The notes beneath the pieces are model-generated. The model was given only the letters and a program-made list of their open reading frames with translations, ran no database searches and had not been told where the DNA came from. From CAZAKO01 sp964546145 (GTDB lineage Bacteria > Fidelibacterota > UBA2242), in NCBI GenBank assembly GCA_964546145.1, contig CAZJIU010000047.1, positions 1 to 17,249 of the forward strand: DNA of 17,249 bases. Reading direction: 5' to 3'. Every line of letters starts with the position of its first letter. Positions within the stretch are counted from its first letter, which is position 1. This document shows, piece after piece, positions 1 through 7,490 of this stretch. Position numbers and translations under genes: made by a program.

Positions 1-427
1 AATTAGGAGTCATAACACCCATCAACGCAGAATAGGGCACGTTCACAATCGTATAGGCCATCATTAGTAAGGTGTAGGTAACATAAGCATAGATAAGTCT
101 GCCGTTAATGCTTATGTTAGGAGTTGTAAAGGTTAATACGCCGAACAGCCCAAATGGTATTGCGAACCAAAGGATATACGGACGGAATTTCCCCCAGCGG
201 GTATTTGTTCGGTCGGCAATTATCCCCATCAACGGATCGTTAACCGCGTCCCATATTTTAGTTACCAGAAACATTATGCTTATTGCCGCTGGAGAAAGAC
301 CGAATACATCGGTATAAAATATCGGGACAAATAGAATAAAACTCTGGAAAAAGATGTTCGATGCGGCATCTCCCAGACTGAATCCAATTTTTTCGCTTAA
401 TTTTAGTATCCCCGTACCCTCTTTCAT
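1..427 (-). CDS. GPH-family sugar:cation symporter, N-terminal part
   Basis: The first 142 codons of a membrane transporter; the rest lies beyond the left window edge. The frame opens with ATG at 427, preceded by an AGAGGG ribosome site, and reads MKEGTGILKLSEKIGFSLGD. Around residues 63-87 it carries the pattern DPLMGIIADRT followed by WGKFRPYILW, which is the loop 2-3 signature of the glycoside-pentoside-hexuronide (GPH, MelB/XynP-type) branch of the major facilitator superfamily. Hydrophobic stretches at about 22-42, 47-72, 83-101 and 109-135 fit the first transmembrane helices. Family members import glycosides, pentosides or uronides with Na+ or H+. It starts 64 bp after the GH116 gene and is probably the last visible gene of the GH10-to-GPH operon, supplying oligosaccharides to the cytoplasmic enzymes. 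Family assignment is firm; the substrate (xylo-oligosaccharides or glucuronides) is inferred from neighbours. Confidence 0.9.
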   Translation of the reverse strand, partial: MKEGTGILKLSEKIGFSLGDAASNIFFQSFILFVPIFYTDVFGLSPAAISIMFLVTKIWDAVNDPLMGIIADRTNTRWGKFRPYILWFAIPFGLFGVLTFTTPNISINGRLIYAYVTYTLLMMAYTIVNVPYSALMGVMTPN

Positions 428-491
428 AACACACCCTCTTTATTAAGATTATTACCTATTTTGAAATCACATCTGGTTCTTTTGCTGATAC

Positions 492-3044
492 CTACTTCAT
501 TAAGTTGGCAATAAATGTCTTCAGTCTGTCAGAATCAATCGTGATGAGTCCCGTTTGTTCTTTTATTTCTTTAATATGCTGTATCACAATTTGAGTCAGC
601 ACGGCGCCCGGTCGGGGGTAAGCGGCTACGATATAATGCGGTCCCGGAGCAGATTCGCCAGATTCCTGTTCCAGTTCAGCCCGGAGATTATCGGGAGAGA
701 TTAATGAATTTGCATGCTGGAAAATGACTTTGTCCATGGCTTCGTACACTTCTTTACTCTCTTCTGTCAAACCATAATAGTCAAGTAATTGCGCAAATAC
801 GTAATTCGAGGTAGTATAGACATCCTGTCCCTGTTCAGATTCTACTGGTCCGCCGTCTTCAGTGCGACACATCGCCCAGCCCATTAGTGTTCGGTTATTA
901 TCATAGATGGTCTTGAGTATTTTTCGGGCGCGGTCAGCCGGAATAAAAGGTTCTTCACCCATGGCAATTAGCGCCCATAAAGCATCCAGTTGATTGGTCC
1001 AGACATCGGTGTTAGTTTTCCCGGATACCGGATCATAGCAAGTGACATAATATTGCAATTTTTGACCGCGACTATTGGTTGTCTCCCGCCATAATTTCTC
1101 AAATACTGTTGCGACCGCGTTAAAATGTTCTTCATACTGTTTTTTGGCAGTTTCATCGTCCATCATTTCCGCCATGCGAGCCATTACCTGGCAACCGGCC
1201 ATGAAAGTAGTTGCATCATAGGCATCGACGCCAAACAGAGTCAAATTGTCAAAGGTATTTTTAACCTCACCCGGATTGCCCTCAGGAATGCCATCTCCGT
1301 CAATATCCAATTCCAGTAAGTGGTCGAAACCAAATTTAAGCGTTTCCCAGTTCTTTTTGAGAAAATCTACATTACCGGTAAATTTGATGTTGCGCAGAAC
1401 TCTGGTGGCAAGTTTGGGAAAAAGATCCACCCAATAATTATTATTATACCAGGCATAATCGCTCACATTGCGCAGGGCATGACCTTTCGGCAAGGCCCCC
1501 AGATCATGATACACACTCCCCTTGACCTTGATTGCATCTCTGATCTGAGTCAGGGAGACGCCCTCATACTCTTCGGGATAGGTCTCGAAATGCTGTCTGG
1601 CTTCGGTAAAAGAAGCGTGAATATGATAAAATCGTTGCTGCGGATTTTCATCCAGAATCGAATCAATAAACCGCTGACAGAGCTCCTCTTCGATGTGAGG
1701 AAAAAGAATTAAAAGTACCATGGAGTACCAATCAACATCAGAAGGATTGATGTAGGCATAATCGAAACATTCCAGAAAACGGGCAACTTGCTCGCCTTTT
1801 TCATTCTCTACCCAGACGGCGGCGTTGGAGATCGGGCAACTGAATTCATTGAGAATCAAGCGGAGAACTCTTAAAGCGCCCTCCTCATCATCTTTGTATG
1901 AGGGATTTTTTCTGAGATAAGTATAGAGCCGATTAATGATCACCATTGCCCGATCCAACCACCGTTGATAGCTATCCAGCGCGATTTTCACCATCTCTCT
2001 TGGTCTGGTATTTTCGTTAGAAAAACTCTTGAGGTATTTGCGCGGGAATTCTTTTCCGTCAATATATCTTTGCTGGGGAAAATCCAGAGCGATAGCAAAC
2101 GGAATTCGCATCACAGCCTTGGGCTCGAGGGTAAAGGTCAGACTAATCGCCGCGCCGTAATCCTGATTCAGAATCGCCGGTCTTTTTTCATAGAAACTGC
2201 CATCTTCATTCAATAACAAATCCTGCTTCAACCGGTTCAGACAAAAATAAGGCTGGATGTCAGTCCTTACCCCTTCCATTTGCGGAACGGCGATGACCAT
2301 GCGATCCTGATTTGCCTTACTTCCCATGATTACGCCGCTGACACCGTTGAAATCGAATGCCTCGTGCTGGTGACCTTTTACAGGAGCAAAGCAGAGATAA
2401 ACTGTATCCTGATCGGTTGGCTTTAATTCCTTTTCTTGAAGATTTACTAGTGAGGGTCGGGGAATAACCAGTGTAACTTGCTGGGATTTATTGGCCTTGC
2501 TTGTTACTTCGAATTCCTCAACGCCAATAGGCATTAGCGCTTGGCTATTACCACTCAGAAAGGGTGAAATCAATCTTCTTGTTACTTGAATTTTCTCCAG
2601 ATTATATCCGATTTCAGCCAGTGGAGTAGCCAGGGAAATTGTGACTTGCTCCTCAGCAATAGCAGGGTGATAATAATTATGCAAGGCTGGCACATCATCG
2701 GGACCTTCAACTACGCGAGGATCTTTTGGTGTCAGCATTACATATTGATCTCTTTCGTCTTCGCTTTCCGGATCAGCAGAAATACGAATGAATGGTGCAG
2801 ATCCCAATTGAATAGCGTTCTGATTGAGTAAGATCAATCGGCCGGCATTATTCAGTCTGTTATACAAGCCATCGGGGGAAATGCCAATCGAACAGGTCGG
2901 TGCACCCTGCAGGGCAATGGTTTGGGGAAATTGCAGGGTTTTGGACATTCCCTGATGGTGAACCGTCATTTTATTTTCATTATAAATCCGGGATATTTGT
3001 CTTCCTGAGATGGTAAAGACGTCGCTAATATTTATTTTTTCCAT
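492..3044 (-). CDS. GH116 family beta-glycosidase, cytoplasmic (probable beta-xylosidase or beta-glucosidase)
   Basis: An 850-residue protein with the two-part layout of GH116: an N-terminal beta-sandwich domain (about 20-340) and a C-terminal (alpha/alpha)6 catalytic domain (about 350-840, formerly DUF608, related to GBA2). The expected nucleophile is E425 in RFLECFDYAY and the acid/base is D599 in NTFDNLTLFGVDAYD. The conserved segments PKGHALRNVSDYAWYNNNYW (519-538) and LDIDGDGIPEG (579-589) also match the family. There is no signal peptide, so it should act in the cytoplasm. Known bacterial and archaeal members cleave beta-glucosides, beta-xylosides or GlcNAc-beta linkages with retention. 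Next to GH10 and GH67, beta-xylosidase action on imported xylo-oligosaccharides is the most likely role, but that is inference. The ATG at 3044 has only a weak AGAAGA upstream, and the gene follows the inverted-repeat insert. Confidence 0.88.
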   Translation of the reverse strand: MEKINISDVFTISGRQISRIYNENKMTVHHQGMSKTLQFPQTIALQGAPTCSIGISPDGLYNRLNNAGRLILLNQNAIQLGSAPFIRISADPESEDERDQYVMLTPKDPRVVEGPDDVPALHNYYHPAIAEEQVTISLATPLAEIGYNLEKIQVTRRLISPFLSGNSQALMPIGVEEFEVTSKANKSQQVTLVIPRPSLVNLQEKELKPTDQDTVYLCFAPVKGHQHEAFDFNGVSGVIMGSKANQDRMVIAVPQMEGVRTDIQPYFCLNRLKQDLLLNEDGSFYEKRPAILNQDYGAAISLTFTLEPKAVMRIPFAIALDFPQQRYIDGKEFPRKYLKSFSNENTRPREMVKIALDSYQRWLDRAMVIINRLYTYLRKNPSYKDDEEGALRVLRLILNEFSCPISNAAVWVENEKGEQVARFLECFDYAYINPSDVDWYSMVLLILFPHIEEELCQRFIDSILDENPQQRFYHIHASFTEARQHFETYPEEYEGVSLTQIRDAIKVKGSVYHDLGALPKGHALRNVSDYAWYNNNYWVDLFPKLATRVLRNIKFTGNVDFLKKNWETLKFGFDHLLELDIDGDGIPEGNPGEVKNTFDNLTLFGVDAYDATTFMAGCQVMARMAEMMDDETAKKQYEEHFNAVATVFEKLWRETTNSRGQKLQYYVTCYDPVSGKTNTDVWTNQLDALWALIAMGEEPFIPADRARKILKTIYDNNRTLMGWAMCRTEDGGPVESEQGQDVYTTSNYVFAQLLDYYGLTEESKEVYEAMDKVIFQHANSLISPDNLRAELEQESGESAPGPHYIVAAYPRPGAVLTQIVIQHIKEIKEQTGLITIDSDRLKTFIANLMK

Positions 3045-3082
3045 AGCAGATCTTCTATTAATTTTCCGATGTTGATATTTTT

Positions 3083-3108
3083 GCCGCTAAGACTCAAAGA
3101 CTCCAATT
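3083..3108 (+). repeat. Left inverted-repeat arm
   Basis: Begins GCCGCTAAGACTC and ends with AATT. It pairs with the reverse complement of 3272-3297, with mismatches at positions 4, 14 and 22. It contains an internal tandem of the heptamer AAGACTC, written AAGACTCAAAGACTC. The arm ends 1 bp before the stop codon of the enclosed frame. Confidence 0.8.
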
Positions 3109-3264
3109 TTATATTATGAATCTGTTGATACCCTTTTTTATTATTGGGACATTGTATATTTTTTCGAGTAATCCAGAACCCAAGTCCTTGTGCACGTGGT
3201 AAGCTGCATCAACAATTTTCTTTGCAACTAACTCCTCTTTGTTACTCGGAATATACTGAGTCAT
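3109..3264 (-). pseudogene. GxxExxY-family protein remnant (internal deletion)
   Basis: A 51-codon frame on the same strand as the operon. Residues about 10-37 read EELVAKKIVDAAYHVHKDLG followed by SGLLEKIY. This is the characteristic N-terminus of GxxExxY proteins, including the naming motif G-L-L-E-K-I-Y. It then passes directly into NVPIIKKGINRFII, which resembles the normal C-terminal end of the same family (typically LINFNV-PLIKDGIKRF). Full members are about 120-130 residues and belong to the PD-(D/E)XK nuclease superfamily. Here about 70-80 central residues, which should hold the nuclease core, are missing, yet the frame is kept. There is no clear ribosome site before the ATG at 3264. 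It is probably non-functional as a nuclease. Family recognition comes from the visible motif and memory of the family; no alignment was possible. Confidence 0.75.
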
Positions 3265-3271
3265 AAATTTT

Positions 3272-3297
3272 AATTAGAGTCTTCGAGTCTTAGTGGC
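3272..3297 (-). repeat. Right inverted-repeat arm
   Basis: Read on the minus strand it begins GCCACTAAGACTCG and ends CTAATT, mirroring 3083-3108. It also carries the repeated AAGACTC heptamer. It lies 9 bp downstream of the GH3 stop codon in the direction of transcription. Confidence 0.8.
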
Positions 3298-3306
3298 TTA
3301 TCCTCA

Positions 3307-5124
3307 TTAGCAATATGAAAGGTTTAACGGATGTTTTTTCGGCGGCTTCAGGTTTTTTGCCGGGACTGCTTCCTGCGTGCCGAGTTTCACCGGTAGTTTG
3401 GTCGTAGGACAAGGCTTGATTTTCCCAAAGAGCAGGTCAGTTGAAATCCGAATTGAATCCGGCGTACCGCTGAAATTGCAGACGACGGCGTCAGCTTCTT
3501 TAGTAGTTCCTTCGATATAAGGATTATTGGTGACGACCACGACTTTGTGACCGGCTTCTTTTAGTTTCTTGACCAGCAGCTGATTGTTTCCGGATTTGAC
3601 GATCCGTGCATAGTAATTAGTCATAACTACCAGATCAGCCTGTTTGGCCAGCTCCAGGCACTCTTTGATCTCGTCTTCAAAAGCCGAAAATGCGGTGTCA
3701 ACTAAAATCAGATTTTGGTTGTGATTCACCATCGCCTCGCAGAACATATGGGTGTGACAATAAGGGTCTTTACCCAGAAATTCGTAAGGAATGCGTTGTT
3801 CGATGACCAGCATCCTCTGCTTGGGATTTAGTGGTAACATATTTTTATCATCGCGCATAATTATCAGGGCTTTTTGAGCGACATCCCAGGAGAAGTCGCT
3901 GATTGCTTTACTGGAGGTAATCGCACGGGTTTTTTCAGGATCATTTTTCCCGGCGGTTTGGAACAATTCCTGATCATATTTCATTTTCAAAAGCCGGGCA
4001 ACCGACTGGTCAATTCTTTCTTCGCTCAGTTCGCCCCTTTCGACTGCCATTTTAATTCCGAAGAAACACTGCGACCGGGACTCGTCATCAGCTTTCAGGA
4101 GGATAGTGTCACAACCGGCTTTGATTGCCATGGCGCAAGCCTGCGGCAGAGGCCATTTTTTAAGGATTGCCGCCATGCCGATCGCATCTGAAACGATAAC
4201 GCCCTCGAATCCCAATTCCTCTCTCAGTAATCCGGTCAGGATTTTTGACGACAGGGTTGTAGGGTATATTGCATCGTAGGCAGGATAGACGGAATGGCCG
4301 GTCATTATCGCCTTTACGCCTGCCGCAATAGCCGCTTTGAAAGGCACTAATTCGACGGCGTGCATTCTTTGCTTGTCGAGATTCAGAATTTCCAGTACAT
4401 CGTGAGCATCGGTTCCCGAATCACCTCTTCCGGGAAAATGCTTGGCACTTGCCGCGATACCATTATCCTGCAATCCCCTGATCAAAGCCACGGCGTATCT
4501 GGCACAGACTTCAGGATCATCGCTGAAGGAGCGCACGCCAATTTCGGGATTCTTGGGATTGGTGTTGACATCGCAGACCGGTGAATACATCTGAGTTACG
4601 CCGATCGCCGTTAGCATTTTGGCAATGGTTGCACCGATTTTGTAGGTTAATTTTTCGTCGCCAATCGCCGCCATGCCCATTGGCCCGGGGAATTGGCGGA
4701 TGCCGCCAGCCATATAATCGTTTTTAAAATCACCCTCGAAATCAATGGTCATATGCAGCGGAATCCCGGATGGTCGGTTCATAGCGATTTCCTGCAGGCG
4801 ATTCAAATCTTTGGTGTAATCTTCCGGTGTGATACTGATACCAAAGGTTTTGCCATTAAAGTAATTATTGGCGATGCTAAAATAATCTTCAGGTTTTTGA
4901 AAAGTCCTATCAATCTGGGAATTACCCCAATAAAGATTCTTACAGGTTTCAAGTGCGTAGGGTTCAAGGCAAAGACCGCCGCAATGCAGGCGGGTGATCT
5001 GTTCGATGCCGCTCGGGGTCAATATTGTACCCCGGCGGGTGAATGTCAGCAGTTGCCCGATCTTTTCCATTAAGCTCATGCCAGCTATTTTGTTCTGAAT
5101 AAATGAATCTCGTTCTTTCGACAT
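3307..5124 (-). CDS. GH3 family glycosidase of the NagZ (beta-N-acetylhexosaminidase-like) type
   Basis: A 605-residue, two-domain GH3 enzyme without a signal peptide, so cytoplasmic. The N-terminal TIM barrel (about 10-385) contains KHFPGRGDSGTDAH at 228-241. This is the NagZ-type signature in which an Asp/His pair (D239, H241) serves as acid/base, unlike GH3 beta-glucosidases, which use a Glu in domain 2. The nucleophile is D313 in VIVSDAIGM. Residues about 410-605 form the alpha/beta-sandwich C-terminal domain, a length similar to two-domain Gram-positive NagZ/Nag3 proteins. The ATG at 5124 has AGGAG 6 bp upstream and the gene starts 26 bp after the kinase stop. NagZ-type enzymes usually release GlcNAc, but some act on glucosides or as phosphorylases. 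The xylan neighbours make the substrate uncertain. Confidence 0.88.
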   Translation of the reverse strand: MSKERDSFIQNKIAGMSLMEKIGQLLTFTRRGTILTPSGIEQITRLHCGGLCLEPYALETCKNLYWGNSQIDRTFQKPEDYFSIANNYFNGKTFGISITPEDYTKDLNRLQEIAMNRPSGIPLHMTIDFEGDFKNDYMAGGIRQFPGPMGMAAIGDEKLTYKIGATIAKMLTAIGVTQMYSPVCDVNTNPKNPEIGVRSFSDDPEVCARYAVALIRGLQDNGIAASAKHFPGRGDSGTDAHDVLEILNLDKQRMHAVELVPFKAAIAAGVKAIMTGHSVYPAYDAIYPTTLSSKILTGLLREELGFEGVIVSDAIGMAAILKKWPLPQACAMAIKAGCDTILLKADDESRSQCFFGIKMAVERGELSEERIDQSVARLLKMKYDQELFQTAGKNDPEKTRAITSSKAISDFSWDVAQKALIIMRDDKNMLPLNPKQRMLVIEQRIPYEFLGKDPYCHTHMFCEAMVNHNQNLILVDTAFSAFEDEIKECLELAKQADLVVMTNYYARIVKSGNNQLLVKKLKEAGHKVVVVTNNPYIEGTTKEADAVVCNFSGTPDSIRISTDLLFGKIKPCPTTKLPVKLGTQEAVPAKNLKPPKKHPLNLSYC

Positions 5125-5150
5125 TTTTTCTCCTAATTATCTACTTGGTG

Positions 5151-6365
5151 TTATTCCCATTGACCGTGATTATCGGGTCCAACCCAGAATTCGTGCTCTT
5201 TCTTCCAGCCTGGTTCGTCAATTTTCAGCTCTTTGGTCCTCCAGCCGGCCTTAATCCTTCTGGTAAGGTCATCAAATCCTTTATTCCAGGTCAGTCCGTC
5301 GGGTACGGTGACATTCATGCTGCCGGCCGCATTAGCGTATCTTAAGCAGGATTCAACCGTGTGACCCCAAATGAAGGCTGACAGAAATCCGGCAATTGCC
5401 GCATCGCCTGAACCTAATGCCCCAACAAATTTTTCTTCTTGATAAACGGGGAACCAGAGTTCGCGGTTAGCCCAGTTTTCGAGATCGGCACACTGAGCAG
5501 CGCCAAATTGCTTTAGGCGCTCCTGACCTGCGGTGCGCACGTATAATCCGCGGTGACCGCATTTAACCATCGCGACTCCGGTGCCCATGGAAATTAATTT
5601 GCTTCCTATTTTGGATATTTCTTTAACCGTAATGTGATCAAGTACACTTTCCTTGGGTCCCAGGTTAGCTTTCTTCTCGAGAAATTTTTCTTTATAAAGA
5701 AAATAGAATATCTCCTCGGCGCTGGGAACCATGATGTCGGTCAGGGGTACCCAGTTTTGCAAAATTGCCATCCAGCCTACCTGGCCGGCGCGGCTGTTCA
5801 CATCAGGGAGCGAGAGATCGAGAACGGTTGTAGTTTCTAATTCTTTGGTTTTCTTCAGAATTTTAGTTAATTCATCTCCGGTGTTTTCGTACAACTTTGC
5901 CATCCAAGGCGGATAACCGAAAAGCATTAGTTGGGAACGCCCCACAAAATTGAAATCCATGTCGTCATAGCCGAATGTATCATTTGCCCCGCAGTGATGC
6001 AGATAGAAGCGATCTATGCCGGGAATACAAATGGCAATGGTGTAGGAGGTTGATTCACCTTCTACCATATGAATACCTTTAAAGTGACCTTCATGTTCTT
6101 CATACCAATTCAGAATTTGATGGCCAAAATCGTCGTCACCGACCTTGCCGATTAATTCGGTCTTGACACCCAACCGGCGGATCGAAACACCGGCATTAGT
6201 TACCGGACCTCCACCGACGACAACACATTTGCCCATGTTGATCATTTTACCGGGCACAAGAACATCCGTTATCTTATCAACTTTTCCCTCGATTGTGAAG
6301 GCAGGTATTAAATCAAGGCAGGTATGTCCTGCCGATACGATTTCAATATCCTTTTTGGATTTCAT
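5151..6365 (-). CDS. PfkB-family carbohydrate kinase
   Basis: A 404-residue cytoplasmic kinase of the ribokinase/PfkB superfamily, which transfers phosphate from ATP to a sugar hydroxyl. The glycine-rich first signature is at 50-82 (VGGGPVTNAGVSIRRLG, then IGKVGDDDFG). The catalytic motif GALGSGDAAIAGF lies at 315-327, with D321 as the expected general base. It is longer than typical members (about 300-340 residues), with extra sequence around 220-250 and a polar C-terminal tail after about 360 ending GPDNHGQWE. The ATG at 6365 has AAGGA upstream. It lies 42 bp after GH10 and 26 bp before GH3, so it is cotranscribed. Possible substrates are 2-keto-3-deoxygluconate (the UxuA product), a pentose or another monosaccharide; the sequence alone does not decide. 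Superfamily assignment is firm. Confidence 0.88.
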   Translation of the reverse strand: MKSKKDIEIVSAGHTCLDLIPAFTIEGKVDKITDVLVPGKMINMGKCVVVGGGPVTNAGVSIRRLGVKTELIGKVGDDDFGHQILNWYEEHEGHFKGIHMVEGESTSYTIAICIPGIDRFYLHHCGANDTFGYDDMDFNFVGRSQLMLFGYPPWMAKLYENTGDELTKILKKTKELETTTVLDLSLPDVNSRAGQVGWMAILQNWVPLTDIMVPSAEEIFYFLYKEKFLEKKANLGPKESVLDHITVKEISKIGSKLISMGTGVAMVKCGHRGLYVRTAGQERLKQFGAAQCADLENWANRELWFPVYQEEKFVGALGSGDAAIAGFLSAFIWGHTVESCLRYANAAGSMNVTVPDGLTWNKGFDDLTRRIKAGWRTKELKIDEPGWKKEHEFWVGPDNHGQWE

Positions 6366-6407
6366 TTACAGTTCCTTTTTCATGTTCTGGTTTGGTTATC
6401 TGGTTGT

Positions 6408-7490
6408 TTAGGTTGCTATTTTGATGATTGCATCAAGTGCCGGTTTTGGTCGGCATTGCCTATCAAACAATGTCGGGTAGTCCACTCTGCCCCTGATCGG
6501 CAGGTAACTGCGCCATGATTGCTTATCATGAACCGCCCAAAAGGTTATGCGACTGATCTTATCACGGAGTTTATGAAACAGGGCAAATAATTCGCCGTAG
6601 CGGTTCGCCTGCTCTTTTTGGACGGAATCCGGTAGACCATTCGGATAGGGATTGTACTTCTTCTGCGTTTCGGGATCGAAAGTAGCAAGATCCACCATCT
6701 TTGAATCAACCGGATAAAAGGGAAGTACGCCGATGTCCAATTCCGTAATCATTTGGGGAATGTTCAATTTTGAGAGCTCCAGAATTGATTTTTCGATTTC
6801 ATCCAGCGTCGGATAATCTAAAAACCAGTGTCCCTGAGTGCCAACGCCATCTATCCGAACACCATGGGCTTGCAGGTTTTGGATCAGGCGAATTACCGCA
6901 TCGCGCTTGGACTGATGCTCGGTATCGTACTCGTTGTAATAGAGTTGGGCCTCAGGATCAGCTTCGCGGGCGTACTCAAAAGCTTTCTGAACGTAATCTT
7001 CGCCGATGATTTCGAGCCACTTGCATTTTCTAAATGTGCCATCCTGCATGATGGCTTCATTGACGACGTCCCAGCCGTGAATGCGGCCTTTGTACCGTCC
7101 CATCACGGTGAAAATATGATCTCTCATGCGGGCGAGCAGCGCCTCACGGCTCAGCGGTTTACCTAATTTGTCCTCAAATACCCAATCAGGCGTCTGATGA
7201 AACCAGACCAGCGTATGACCAATTATCTGCATTTTATGCTTTTCACCAAAAGCCACATATTGATCGGCAGCCGTAAAATCGTATCTATCCGGCTCGGGAT
7301 GAACCTCCTCCCATTTCAGAATATTTTCCGGTGAGATACTGTTGAAGTGTTTTTCAATGATGGCGGTGGCTTTTGGATCTCTGCCAGTGATCTGGTCTAA
7401 ATTTAGGGCAGCTCCAATGAGAAAGTCACCTGCGAATACCTCTTTTAGAGATGAGTGATAAATCCGGTTAGCACTATTTATATTTGACAT
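6408..7490 (-). CDS. GH10 endo-beta-1,4-xylanase, intracellular form
   Basis: A 360-residue single-domain GH10 (beta/alpha)8 enzyme that hydrolyses beta-1,4-xylosidic bonds with retention. The family motifs are clear: NSISPENILKWEEVHP (50-65), HTLVWFHQTPDW (92-103), the acid/base E145 in WDVVNEA, TQGHW (218-222) and the nucleophile E250 in ITELDIG. The C-terminal ITFWAVHD is the usual WGxxD strand. There is no signal peptide, carbohydrate-binding module or anchor. It therefore resembles the intracellular xylanases that finish imported short or MeGlcA-substituted xylo-oligosaccharides. It is the first gene of the leftward operon. The ATG at 7490 is poorly supported by a ribosome site (upstream AAGTTAAAATTTTCTCA), but the protein begins where GH10 domains normally begin. 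Confidence 0.95.
   Translation of the reverse strand: MSNINSANRIYHSSLKEVFAGDFLIGAALNLDQITGRDPKATAIIEKHFNSISPENILKWEEVHPEPDRYDFTAADQYVAFGEKHKMQIIGHTLVWFHQTPDWVFEDKLGKPLSREALLARMRDHIFTVMGRYKGRIHGWDVVNEAIMQDGTFRKCKWLEIIGEDYVQKAFEYAREADPEAQLYYNEYDTEHQSKRDAVIRLIQNLQAHGVRIDGVGTQGHWFLDYPTLDEIEKSILELSKLNIPQMITELDIGVLPFYPVDSKMVDLATFDPETQKKYNPYPNGLPDSVQKEQANRYGELFALFHKLRDKISRITFWAVHDKQSWRSYLPIRGRVDYPTLFDRQCRPKPALDAIIKIAT

Larger units (their letters stand above)
3083..3297. mobile_element. Putative 215-bp element: inverted repeats enclosing a GxxExxY remnant
   Basis: Two imperfect inverted repeats of 26 bp (23 of 26 positions match) bound a 215-bp segment between the GH3 stop codon and the GH116 start. 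The enclosed DNA is almost entirely one short frame of a GxxExxY-family protein, with its stop codon at the inner edge of one arm and its ATG 7 bp inside the other. The 262-bp spacing is far larger than the 26-66 bp between the other genes of this operon, which suggests an insertion. No target-site duplication is evident at the outer edges and no transposase is present. The repeats and coding remnant are seen directly; mobility is inference. It could instead be a relic of a once ordinary gene carrying conserved flanks. Confidence 0.5.
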
